Made by a program: the position numbers and the translations under genes. A model generated the notes under the pieces. That model did not search any database. It was not told the DNA's origin and was given only the letters and a program-made list of their open reading frames with translations. Shown in pieces: positions 1-12,003 of a DNA stretch of 64,000 nucleotides (positions are counted from its first letter, which is position 1; each line of letters opens with the position of its first letter). This DNA comes from Tubiluchus corallicola (Eukaryota; Priapulida; Priapulimorpha; Priapulimorphida; Tubiluchidae), in assembly GCA_030141605.1 (NCBI GenBank), contig JAQGDQ010000079.1, positions 372,001-436,000 on the forward strand, written 5' to 3'.

Positions 1-615
1 GTCAGAGCCTCCACCAATAGCAGCCCTAATTCTATATCCTCATGAGAAACTGCTTTCTCAATGCTTTAATTCAACCGTAAGTCTTCTTCTAACTAACCAA
101 ATATAACAGATTAAAGAGTGTGCAAAAACTTTCCTTATAATCTAAAATATTTTTTAACTGTTACTCAGTTACCACATTTAGGTGGTGAGCATAAGCTTTG
201 ACATGTAAAAGGAAAGTGAAGACACAAAACTCTACATTTTTGCGTTATTAATCAGATGTTTAAATACAGAAAGAAGTTGTCTAATTAGGCAGCGTAACGT
301 AATTGTGAGTCACCGGTGGCACAGATTCAGTTTCAGAACATGTCTCAAGTCACACTTCCACTTAGCGCATCTGGAATTGCGTGGCTTCGCTTTTGCCCGA
401 AAAGAAGAGCGACGTTCGCAGTATGAGAGTTAGAAGAGGAAGCAGAATCATGCAACGACAGAGTCATGCAGATCTTCATCGTAGGTTAATCGTTTTGATT
501 TTTGTGTCCTCTGTATTGTTGTGCCCTCTCCATGCGCATTGCGCAATACCATAGTTTATTGTGACCAAGAAGTAGATATGCAGGATATTGTAATAAAATG
601 CGATGTGCTGCAAGG

Positions 616-672
616 AGCCTTTTTGCTTTACTTTTTCTTATCTATATTAATGACTTATCTGTTAAAGACGCT
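616..672 (+). pseudogene. Possible non-LTR reverse-transcriptase relic
   Basis: A short open stretch reads SLFALLFLIYINDLS, which resembles the conserved block just before the catalytic YADD motif in non-LTR reverse transcriptases (LGPLLFLIYINDLP-like). No YADD follows and nothing recognisable lies upstream. It is at best a fragment of a dead element, and a chance match is possible. Confidence 0.35.
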
Positions 673-896
673 AGGCCTGGAATCATAACAATTGTTATGT
701 ACGAAAAGAGCACCTCACGTCTCAAACTGTGCAATGTTTCCTACATACAATATGCTTGGTTTGCAAGAGAGAAATTATGTAGAACAAAACTCTTCGTAGC
801 TAGCGCGAAGGAATTGTATTTATCTTAAGTTCAAGGTTGCTTAAATCTGGCTACTTAAATAATGAGAGAATTGAGAAATGAATTAAGCCGATGTAA

Positions 897-1112
897 AAAA
901 TAAAAAGAAGTCCGATTAAGCCTGTTTCTCATATTCAAGTCCAGGCTTATTCCCAAAGTTTTCACGTTTTATTAGAATTTCACACAATTATTTATTATTA
1001 CTGAAAAATAAAAAGAAGTCCGATTAAGCCTGTTTCTCATATTCAAGTCCAGGCTTATTCCCAAAGTTTTCACGTTTTATTAGAATTTCACACAATTATT
1101 TATTATTACTGA
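897..1112. repeat. Tandem duplication, 2 x 108 bp
   Basis: A unit starting at the A-rich run before 901 and ending at CTGA (1001-1004) is repeated at once, ending at 1109-1112. The two copies appear identical by eye over about 100 bp, so the duplication is recent. Confidence 0.9.
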
Positions 1113-4100
1113 TGTCACTATGAAGTTCTGCAAACTTCATACAGCAAATAATCACCTTTAGATTATTCTAGATTTACAGTGTTAAAAAAGTAAACAGAGC
1201 AAGTTAGTCAACGTGAGCAATGTACTGCCTAGATATGCCGAATGGATGGAGCAACTACTTGAATTGAATTGGCCCACCTTGACCATAAAAGACTGTGAAA
1301 TTTAGTGTGAGGATCTGGGTTTCAGTTTTAAAACTAAAGTCTTCCTCATTTCCCTTGTTTGGTATTTGTTTCAAAAGTTTAAGAAGAATTGTGTTACTCC
1401 CTGATTTAAACAGGCATGTTACTTCAGGTAATTTAAAAGAAATTAATAAAACAATATCTTTAGCAGAAAAATTTAATGCTTATGCCACATGTGAATTGCT
1501 TGCCCCACTGAAAGAGATGGATGTCAAAGTTGACGTCACAAGCAAGCCAAAATTCCAACTCTATAATTGCGGCTTGTAGTCGTGTTTCATTTTGGTTTGT
1601 TTGTTCTGCTGCTCGGTAAAAAGTTAAAACTATTTGGCATAAACTCATAAAGTGGCAAGCGAGTCAGTGTCGTTATACCATGCTAAATAAACTTACAGAC
1701 GCTGTTTTTTGGCTTACTATTGACAGACAACAACGGGGTGTCTTCTGTTTCTCTTGTGAAAGTTTAATATACAGTATAATAATTTTAAAAATGGATGTAT
1801 TTTTCCGTACAGTAAAAGCAGCTGGAGTTCGCAAAGATTGAATCTGGATAACTTAGTTTTTTACCATTCTCCGTGGGTAACGTTGTAACAGATGATATTA
1901 ATGATTGCTAGTAGTTTAAGCAAACGATATAGATCATGCAAGATATATATTTATAAAAAGTTTCCTGACGATTCAAGGGATATTGAAGCAGCTATGATCT
2001 TCTAATTAAGCTATGATCTAGGGCAAAAACATTCGTTAAAAACGAATGACGTGGACAGTAGCTGAAAATCATCGTCATTTTTCTTTCACCTCGAAAGTTC
2101 TTGTGTGCTTCACAGAGCAATATGTAGCAAACACCGTTAAGTCTAGAGTTGGAAAACAAACTCATTATCGTCACGATACGGGAGATTGAAGCGAACGCGA
2201 AGCCTCTGTCTTAGAGTGATTTAAATTAATTAACTTGTTTTTGATTTTCATTAATTTCCAGCCTTAAATTCCCGTGGGTAATTACTGTATTCTTAATGTA
2301 TTTGGTTGGCCGGCTATAATAAGTTATGCATTTTGGACTGTCTTGATCACTGCGGGATAAGGGAATCTAGTAATCTAAGCAGAAGGTCTTGGTTCAAATC
2401 TAGGCTGTATGACAACTTTTTCATATTTCCTGTCGTTCGAGCTTGATATCAAAATATAATCAACTCTGTATTTGTACCCTTATTAATAATATAGATAATC
2501 ACATTAGGATTACAATAATTAATTGTGCTGTAAATTAATACTAAAAGTTGGCGTTTTAGCAAACTTAATTAATAGTACTGATGCCAAATTTTTAGGTAAC
2601 TTTCGTTACTTTAATTTAAGTAGAAACAATATGACAGAAATATTTCCCTACCAAAATTTATTATCTTGAAGGCACTGAAGGAACATTGGGTATCATCTTT
2701 GGCATACTGCAAGTGAAAGCGAAGCTTTTATTTATAGGGGCACACAATAAGACAGTCCAAAACCACACACAGTAATATAAAATGAGAAAATTTTAAAAGA
2801 GATTGTTTTGATGATGTGTTTAAAGGTGCCATTTGGGCCATATAACGCAACATAAAGCTCAGAAGATACTATAAGAAGCTCATATACGCCAGTAAGGGCT
2901 GGAGAACATGTGTTCCCTTACTAGCCTTCCTCCTACTTTAAAGGGGGACTAACCTCGAGTCTGCTGAAATGGAGAAAGCTATATTTATATCGGATTACTG
3001 CCTCTTTCTCTCTGCCAGTCTATTGCACCTACAGCGAGCTGGCTTCAAACACCACACTGCATCAACCAACTAGGCATATACAGCTTACACAACCGAATTT
3101 TGATTAATAAAAGATAATAAACAAGAGTTTCTGGTTCGCTTATGCAGTCCTGTATATCTAGATCTCGTTAGACATAAGAAAACAAATACGCCAAAAATAG
3201 AATTGGGGATTGATTTTGCACTGGACGATGGCCAAAGAGTGTTTGTAACATCGTGTTCGGCTTAAACGCTACCAGAAAAATTGCTAGTCCCTCCCTTCAT
3301 CACTGCACCTCTTTTGTCTTTGGTACAATGATAAAAGAAAATTTAAAATTATTGCTTTTTAAAAAATTCTAACATAAGCAACACCTTAAGCCACTTTTCA
3401 AACATTTAAGATGTTATGCATCTCCGATAAAATAACTTTAGGTTCGCTGCTTCATTTGGCATAAGGGAATTGAATTTTTCTGATAACACCCCAGTGCCTG
3501 TTTCAGAAAAGAAGTTTTGTACTTTTTGTTGTCCAACACAGGAACACAAATATACTATGAATTCCCGCCTTGCTATAGTGAATCTCACCTGTTCTCTGCG
3601 TGAAGAAATTCGAATTTTACTTGATTTTTTCGTAATTTACTGATGCAAAGAAAACATAGAACATTCCATGTTTTCGTCAAACGCGTCTCCTAAGCCTAAG
3701 ATTTCCATCTAGTTTTTCATCTAAGGCGTCTGACATAACGGAATAGCGAATGTTTTGTATCTTATGAAACACTAAATGTTCTACGCTATTTTTGAGAAAT
3801 CAGTACTTGTTAGCAGGAAAATGTGGTTCCGGTGACATGCTGCTATTGGAATTTGTCTGAGGAAATTCTCCGAGGCTAAATTTTATTAACACATTGATTA
3901 GCTCAGCTAATAAGTCCTTATTGTTATTTGCAGTTTTTATATGCACTTTGGCGCACTGGAAACAGAATCCTGTAGACACTTAAATGCAAGTCCAACTCAA
4001 TTGTTACTCATGAATTTGTTAACTTCCACAAAAAAATCCGTTGGTTATTATAGGGTGTTTAACGAATTTATGTCGTCTTTGCTACATATTAATTAACAAC

Positions 4101-5017
4101 CTGTTAAGTGTTAACTCTATTTTGCTCTGGAAGCTATAGTTTTGGTAAAAGAAATTTAGGTCTTCTGGAGAGCGAAACCAGGAAAACAGGTGTTTCTAAC
4201 TATTGGACATTTGCCTTACCGTATCTTACGTCCTCCGTCAGTTTAACAAATGGCAGTCTGGCAGAAGAAACCGCCTATAACCGTCTTTAGACGCAAACAT
4301 TCCATGTGCTAACCAATTCTGGCGTTGCTTAATTTCATACTTTCCATGATCACGCAGCTATTTCCCTTGTGCAAAACTCGAAAAAGCATTGGCACACTTT
4401 TCCATCTCACTGCTCACCCCCCCCCCCGCTTCTCAAAAAATTATTTTGCGGCTTCACCAGTCCCAGCTTCTCCAAAATCATTTTTGTGCACTCTGGGATT
4501 CTTCAAAGGTCACATTATTTTTGAGCAAAGTATGACAGCAATTTTGATTCTAGTGTTATATGGCCACCCGCAGCTGCTGTTGCTTTTAAGAGACGAGGCT
4601 TACGAATGTTGATAGCGATTTTCCTCGGCTGTTTTATGCTACACTTTCTTTGCTAAATTGCAGTCGGATGCTCTTTTCTGAGATTTTCCCTGCAGACTGT
4701 AGAACATGCGTCAAATTTCTGCGCATGAACAGGTTAAAAAAGGCGTTCTATATCGAGACGAACAATGCCTTAAGCAGCTTAATAAAAAACGGCTACTTAA
4801 CGACTTGCACTTTACACCGATACACAAGGACGCACACACGAGTAACGTATAAAGTGTAGGGATTTTTACGCCATGGTGTTAATTATGCCCACTAAACACG
4901 AGACTGCGTGGTTGCAGTCCGACCACACAACTCAGGACATGAAGAATTAAAAACAAAATGGCAAAGGCTAAGATTGGATACCATGCAGGCTTTTAGTCCT
5001 GAAAACGGCAAATCAGT

Positions 5018-5800
5018 GTACGTTGGCAGTAAAACCTGCTTAGATCAAGACACACACAGATAGCAACAATGCGTCACATTGGTTATAGAACATACGTGGA
5101 CCAAGACTCACAAAGACGGGAAACCTGGGTGTCACGTTGACAGTAGACCGAGGGTAGATTAAGACATACGTGGATGGCAAACTAGTGCGTGACATTGATT
5201 GTAGGACTTGCATAAATCGAGACACAGACAAATGGTAAATCAATCGTGTCTTATGTCATGTCGACAGTAGGACCAGCTTAGATCAAGACAAGCATTGATG
5301 ATAGACCAGTGCACTACGTTGACCAGATGGTAGGTGGCAATTCATGCGCTATAATGACTGTAGGACCTTTTTACACCAAGCCACGCCCAGATACTAAACC
5401 AAAAGGTCAGGTTGTCTATAAGAACTACTTATATCAAGACTCGCTTAAACAGCAAATCAATGCGTCACGTTAACAGTAAGATCTGCTTAGATCAAGACAC
5501 ATACAGATAATAGTCTATGCTGCGATCATTTGGTCTAAGTGGGTCCTGGAGACAACTGTCCTTGTCATTAGCTTGGGAAGAAGCCAATGTGTCACATTGA
5601 CTGTGGTACTTGGTGAGATCAAAATGCACACAAACGACAAACTAAAAAACGTTTTGTTGACGGCAAGACCTACTTAGATGAAAATATACGTAGACGCCAA
5701 ACCAGTTTGTCACGTTGGCCAAGTAGGACTTGCCTAGATCAAGAAACCCATAGACGATATAGACGAGAGGTGAGGTTCTGTTTAGAGTTAGATAAGGGAA
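5018..5800. repeat. Degenerate minisatellite, unit about 55-60 bp
   Basis: A diverged unit recurs about a dozen times. Recognisable parts are 'gcttagatcaagacac', then 'cagataGcAAaccA', then 'gtgcgtcacgttgacagta'. Clear copies begin near 5036, 5270 and 5480, with poorer ones between and up to about 5760. Spacing varies and many copies carry indels, so this is an old array. Confidence 0.75.
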
Positions 5801-7149
5801 GGAAGATGTCTTTTGGCTAATCTGCGTTACCACCAGAATGCGGTGCTTAAAACTACGTTTAAAGCAATTGCAGATTGGGAATTATAATAATTCTATAACA
5901 CAGATCGATAAAAAGCTGAAATTGAATAGCTGTGAGCCTGGCATGGAATGTGTTTTGCACAAATTAAACCTTTCACGGTGGTTGAACCTTTTACGGGTTA
6001 GTTGCTTCTTCTATCCCATCAGCAGGTGGATACAAATTCTATATATTCTTCGACTACATTTAAATAAGCAAAGATAAATTTTTGCTTGATAAATTTTTTT
6101 TAACTATTCTGCCTTATAATGTTTCCAGAAAACTATAGTATTAGGAGCATTTTAAGTAAAACTTGGGTGAGAACAGCCTTAAGTGTTGTTACTTGCCAAA
6201 ACAACATTTGTTCCTGGCTTAACCTAAACTAAGAGATTAGCCAGCTTCAGTTAAAGTAACAAACATTATTCGCCGCGAAAACAATTAACTTTGTACAAAC
6301 CGATGCAGTGATCAACACTCAAGGTCCACTAACTTAATTACGTGTTTTACTAAGGCTGGGAGGGATAAGTCCTGCACGAACTCCATCTAATCTAAAATCA
6401 ATTGTTTATGGGAGCTCTTTTTATCATCTTCAAGCAATCCTGTTCCTCCAACCCATTAGTTTATTGAACACAGTTATCAGAATCCACCATTAATTAGAGC
6501 TTAAACTATGAATATCATTTGCTGAGTGCAATGTTTTGTTAGTGTCGCACGTACATCATATTCCTAGTTTCCCTTAGATAGATCTACTTTTTGAAGCTGC
6601 ATTAAAGATTTAAATCTTGTCTGTACATGAATAGAAACGACTGAGTGAAAAATAAATGACAAATTAATCTGTGCAATTTAAAATATTGAAATTAAAAAAT
6701 GCGCATGTACTAAAATATTTATATGCTAAGATCGAAACTCATGGGTCTTCGTAAGTACGCATATCCTTGGTCATTTTAAAGACATCCTTAATTATTCTTA
6801 CTCAAGTATTTGAGCTGGAACTGTTGCTACTTGAGTAAAGAACAGTGTGTCAATATATGTGATTCTCTTCTTTTTCTTCAAAAAACAGAAGATATCTCAA
6901 AATGTAATGAATGTTTTACTGACTGTTTGTTTGACTCGGCGGTGACCAAACCAAAATACACCTGCAGCGGTTTCTTGAATATCTTTTTCTGCCGCCGTCT
7001 CCACCATTCCTCTTTGTCACCTTCTACAACGTAATCTTTTCCCCTTCTGCTCTCTTTGGATGTGACATGGTAGTGGACTACCTCACCCATACTGCTGTTT
7101 CTAGTTCACGTTGGCAGATTCGAGTTATTAATTTTAACCAAAATGGGAG

Positions 7150-8442
7150 TGTGACGTCCGTGACGTCAGTCTGGAATATAAGAACTACCGAACAGCATTG
7201 CAACCCCTTTTAATATAGTTGACTGTATTCTAGATGATTTTGTGTATGTCCCATACTTAGGCTGCATTAATAGCTTAATTTAGCCAATTGCTTATGTTAA
7301 TTGAATGAGTCATTAATTAATTACTCATCAAGCGAATTTACCTACTACAATAAAGCAAGTTGTGACTGTACATATATGAGCATGCACCTAGTTAGCTCTG
7401 GGAAGGGTCCCACCTCATACCTGTCCTAGATCTCCTTTACAAGAAAGTAAGTGATTGGTCATACGCTCAACTGAACAGGCTATCTAGCCAATAAACCGTC
7501 GTGTTAAAAGACAAGGTCATCCAGTTTTACCTGTTCTAGAAATTGAAACCAGGTTCAACACAGTGTGTCGAACGTGCTAATCCAGCGAAGTTGTCGAATA
7601 TGGCTTCCGACGAATATTTATTAACAATCGAAGTCAAGGCTTAATTAATGTGGCGACAGAAAGTGATTAAAGGGCACTGACACACCAAAGGGTTAGGTGT
7701 ACGAGCCGTGAGGCGGAAATACCAATAAACTGGCTATTATTCGTTATCTCACGTACTGCTGTAAACGGGGATTCAGGAGATCTGGTGCAGAAACAACCAC
7801 GCGACGACCAGACGTTGTATCAATGGTAGTTTCACGAGCTCCATGGGTCAGGACTCCACTGCACTCCACTACTAGGATTTGAGAAGTAACCACTTACGAC
7901 TCCGGTACACCTGACAAGCGTTGTAGAAGTGACCACGTAAGATTCCACCCCTGCTCGAGCTTTGGAAGAGTAACTGTTCAAGATTCCACGAAGTTCGCAT
8001 AACCGTTTAGTCACGTTATTCAAGCTTCCAGAGTGATGGAGAACGTCAAATGTTGGAATCCGACAGTGCCCGACTGCAGTCACTACAACTGATAAGTATA
8101 CTTACCTTACATCCTTCTCCCTCACCTGGGTTGATCTAACTAGTCTTCTGTTTATCTTAGATTATCTAGAAACGTCGTTTGTAATAATAACAACTTTGTT
8201 GTTGTTTTGGATTAAAGTGAATTGTTTTTTAGTTCTTATTATCTCATTAAACCAAGAATTTATCGGTAATGTTAAAAACTGTTTTGTTTGCTTCTATTCG
8301 GAATACATGTCTGTGTACCATGCTTAAATGGAAAGGTTCACTGAACCCACGTGTCAGCATGTATCAGAAATTAGTAGAAAAAAGTGTTTGTGGTGTCATA
8401 ACGAAAGCGCCCTATATCACAAGGGCTGCCCCACATATAACA
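7150..8442. mobile_element. LTR-like element (possible solo LTR), copy 1
   Basis: The last ~200 bp (about 8239-8442) match 42504-42708 at roughly 85-90% by eye. The first 13 bp (TGTGACGTCCGTG) also match the start of that second copy at 42489, which suggests the second copy is an internal deletion of the same element. Ends are TG...CA, as in LTRs. The flanks GGGAG and GGCAG resemble a 5-bp target duplication with one change. Just inside the 5' end are TGACGTCA (7161-7168) and a TATA-like stretch (aatataaga, about 7177), which would fit an LTR promoter. No coding region is visible. The match to a second copy is seen; calling it an LTR is inference. Confidence 0.5.
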
Positions 8443-8701
8443 GGCAGTACTAGTTATTTTAACGTCTTCTTGGAGAAGAGTGCACGAAATTTACACTTCA
8501 CTGTGTATCAGCATGAGCCGTGATAAGTTCCGCCTGCATACTTTGAGTCAAATCATGTTTGAGAAATCATTACTGCCTCAAAATTGCCTGTGATTGATCT
8601 CATTTTAAATTGTTGCATATTCAAGTACTCAGTCTCAGAGTTGTAAAGCTAGTGTTATATAAATAAATGAACATATACATAAATGAGCATATATATATAT
8701 A

Positions 8702-8794
8702 TGCGACAGTGTAAATTTTTAAGTTTATATATATATATATATATAAATAGATATATATATATAGATAGATATATATAGATATATATATATATAT

Positions 8795-8841
<47 letters not shown>

Positions 8842-8890
8842 TATTGATATATATGTATGTATGTATAACTTAAAAAATTACACTGTCGCA
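8702..8890. mobile_element. Small palindromic element (MITE-like) with TA/GATA core
   Basis: The ends are near-perfect inverted repeats of about 27 bp: TGCGACAGTGTAAATTTTTA at the left (from about 8702) and its complement at the right (about 8864-8890). Between them lies a (TA)n/(TAGA)n microsatellite. The open frame across it is an artefact of the low-complexity core. Confidence 0.75.
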
Positions 8891-9856
8891 TTTTGGTTTC
8901 TACCCCGGACCTTAAAGAACCATAGCTTACTAAAAGCCTAGGTACACATCTGTCCCAACATTACCTAAATACTGATAAAAAAAATTGAAGTTAACTGAAG
9001 CTCTTAGGAGAAGTTGAATGGCAAATGAAAAACTGGTCGATGTACAGCGTCCTTGACCCTCTGACCCCAAGGTCACCGTTCACCGCACCACTTTCAAGGC
9101 TCATACCCCAGCATCCGAACTTTAAGTTTCGTGACTCTAGCCGCCCGTGAGTCAATATGAATTAAGAAGTGGAAAATTGGATATCTAACATGATGAAATG
9201 ACAAAATCAGCTTTTGGATTCTCCTAGAACCTGGGCGCTGTCAGTTACGGATAAAAATCAAAAACATGTCAAAAGATGTACGGATGCATGAAAATATGTG
9301 CGTCTGACACTGACAAAAGACATTTTGACAGATTTGTCATACTATCAACGCCAAACCATTACATCTTTTCTCATAGACACCCACAGTCTTTTAAAACAAA
9401 ATATCCACTGTTTCTATCGATGTTAACCACCTTAAAATTCTAATGTAACTCGACTGATGGGCAAATCAGTTATGACAAAAGCCAGAAAAAACATACAATA
9501 TTAGGTCAAGGAGAAAATCAAGAGAACAGAAGAGGATTGGACAAGATAACATTCATAGTGGTATAAGTAGTATATCTTTTTGTCATAGTGGAAGATGCAG
9601 ATAAAAGTGGTTGGATCTGAATTTCCCGATACGTTATTTCTTCATAAGAATTTTTAACTTTAATTAAAACTTTATAAAAATGCAATATTTCAGTCATTGG
9701 AACATCCATCAAATATATATTTTGTTATCGTGTTAATGTGTCAGAAACTTCATCGTCCGTCCCTTCAAATCTTAGCAGCAAAGATATTGTTCTAGCATCA
9801 TTTATATGACTCAATCATAAAAACCTACAAGATTCAGTTGGAAGAACTAGTAGGGC

Positions 9857-10027
9857 AGTTCACATGATAATAAAATGTGGTCTCACCGTCTCGCAATGAA
9901 GTTCACCACTGGCTGACATCCATAATTATGTTCTCCCCGACTAGTTCACATGATAATAAAAAATGGTCTCACCGTCTCGCAATGAAGTTTACCACTGGCT
10001 GACATCCATAATTATGTTCTCCGCGAC
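9857..10027. repeat. Tandem duplication, 2 x 86 bp
   Basis: The unit begins AGTTCACATGATAATAAAA at 9857 and again at 9943. The copies differ at only a few positions, indicating a recent local duplication. Confidence 0.9.
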
Positions 10028-10309
10028 TGTCATCGTGCATGCAGTTTATATAATTGAAAATTATGTAAGAAACCTAATTAACTAATTAAGTTGTTGGGCT
10101 TTTAACAAGTTTATTACTGGAAAAAACATTTTGCAAGAGACATTTTGTATAGTCGGTCAAGATGTTCACGTAGGCGTAGCAGAATATATGGCTTTTTTCA
10201 AATTAGTTTTGAAGGACTAATACAGTTAAAGTTTTAATTTTTAAACTTTCAGTGAACATTGAATAGCCAAATTTTAAAACAAAATTATGAAAAAACACAG
10301 CAAACTTAC

Positions 10310-10345
10310 CTTTGCCAGTGCCGTGGCTTCCTCACTACCCGGCAT
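10310..10345 (-). CDS. Candidate first coding exon of an unidentified gene
   Basis: On the minus strand an ATG at 10345-10343 opens 12 codons, MPGSEEATALAK, ending exactly at a strong donor (AAG|GTAAGT) in phase 0. Upstream is comparatively GC-rich, with a CCAAT motif close to the ATG. This is what a short first exon looks like, and the rest of the gene would lie to the left. I found no convincing second exon, so the product is unknown and the exon itself is unproven. Confidence 0.3.
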
Positions 10346-11940
10346 GTCCGATTGGCTAAATCCGGATTCTGACGGACGGAAATTCACTAATGGCGGCGGT
10401 TGGAAGAAGCAGCATGTATCGTGGAGGAAGCAAACTTGAGTAGGGCAGCCAGCTACGTCAAGCTGATGCTAAATACAGCTTCTCTGTGTAACCTATAGCT
10501 GCTGATTCCCTCTTACAAGAGGGGAAGAAAGAGAGATGCTGGAGAACATTTTCTTCAAATGGCTTATAAAACAAGGCTGCGCTTTTCTATATAAAAATAC
10601 AGTGCTAGTTTCACAGCTTTTTGTTTCTATGTTTGTTTATTTGTTCGTATACATGTATGTTAGTTTGTAAATACATATTATTGGACGAAAAGTACTGTTT
10701 TCAGAAATAAAGCAGTGTTATAGTAATGATGGTAATGGACGGTGAAGCTCTTCTTCAGAAAATGACTGAAACGACAACCTTAGTTACGTTAGTTTTACAT
10801 TCTAACTTCTAATAAATTCACTGTAAGTGTTTACTTTTAATAGTTTTTTAATAAAGCTATATCTAGATTACTTTGGACATGCTGTCATGCCATGTGAAAT
10901 GCAAGCTTGTGTAACACGATAAACACCAACCCTAACTAGTCTATATAATTTTAGAGAAGCCTTTTATTATATATGTAACAACGTAGGTAAGATGAGTAAA
11001 ATGGTGAAGCACATATACAAGCAAACTAGAATTCACCAATGAAGAGCTCTCATCGGCGCCAGGAACCGAACTGGGGTTTTGGCTCACGGTCCGGTTCGAG
11101 GTTGATCACAGGATGTGACTAAACGCCATTGTTATGAGAATCTGAGGATTGTTACGAGAAAATGCAATGCCGTCCGGTTACACTTGTAGTACCTTGTCAA
11201 TGGTATATGCTTTCGCAAAAAACGTGGTTACTGATTCTTCTACTGTTACATTCTCCACAAGCACAAGATCAAACGCTGAGTAATATGAACATATTAGTGC
11301 ATAATATTGTACATTGTATTTATATATTGTGTATTTATTTCTAACCTCTATAAACACTGGAATAACATGTTATTTACAGATGTTATTTACTAAATTGAGA
11401 ACAACTAACTGATTTAATATTACGTAACTTTACTATTCTGTACTTGTCGTTAAGTTATTTATATGGACTTGCCCTAAAAAGCATTTACTTATTTACTTGT
11501 TTGCTTGCTTCCTTACTTTCTAACTCACTCACTCACTGTTAAATAATTAATTGTAGCCTTGTAGGCCCACTGCAAATATAGCCTACTCTTTCAAACATAC
11601 AATGATTAACATGCTTTACAGGTGCTTACAATTGTATACAGATAGGCCTACACTACCGTTTTAACGTATGGAGGTGTGACTTGACTTTTTTGTTTTCGCT
11701 ATCCTTATTTAATAATATAAAACGGGTAATTTTTTAGAAAGATATAGAACCATGTTAGGTGTCATATAGCATTTAAGTGAGAGTACTAATAACTAATTTT
11801 CTTTTATTAGATTAAAATTAGCAAATATAACAAAGCGCCGTACAAAATACAGCTATATGCATATTTATCTACAAAAGAGGTTACAACAATAGGTGTCGCT
11901 TCCAAGAGTCTACATGGCGACCAATAAGCCCTTGTGTACC

Positions 11941-12003
11941 GGAGGGGCTGACTTATATTCATGCGCCGCTTCGGATATGATTCAAATCCGGAGGCGCCTC
12001 GTT
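11941..12003 (+). repeat. Possible tRNA-derived (SINE-like) fragment
   Basis: The stretch GAGGGGCTGACTTATATTC and, some 30 bp on, TGATTCAAATCCGG resembles degraded A- and B-box pol III promoter spacing, with complementary GGAGG/CCTC-type ends. It does not fold as a good tRNA by eye. Confidence 0.3.

Larger units (their letters stand above)
1..7149. other. Non-coding, repeat-bearing stretch with no complete gene
   Basis: All open frames here are short, lack splice context and show no family motif. What can be seen is a 108-bp tandem duplication (897-1112), a possible reverse-transcriptase relic near 616-672, a poly-C run near 4420 and the degenerate minisatellite at about 5018-5800. If the candidate first exon at 10310-10345 on the minus strand is real, later exons of that gene could lie here, but I could not place any. 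Confidence 0.6.

Noticed and set aside
6878-7090. Minus-strand frame with EEWWRRRQKKIFKKPL and a donor-like CAG|GTGTAT
   Set aside because: No good acceptor, no recognised family, and no frame link to the candidate exon at 10310-10345.
8655-8891. Tyr/Ile-rich minus-strand frame
   Set aside because: It is the TA/TAGA microsatellite core of the palindromic element.
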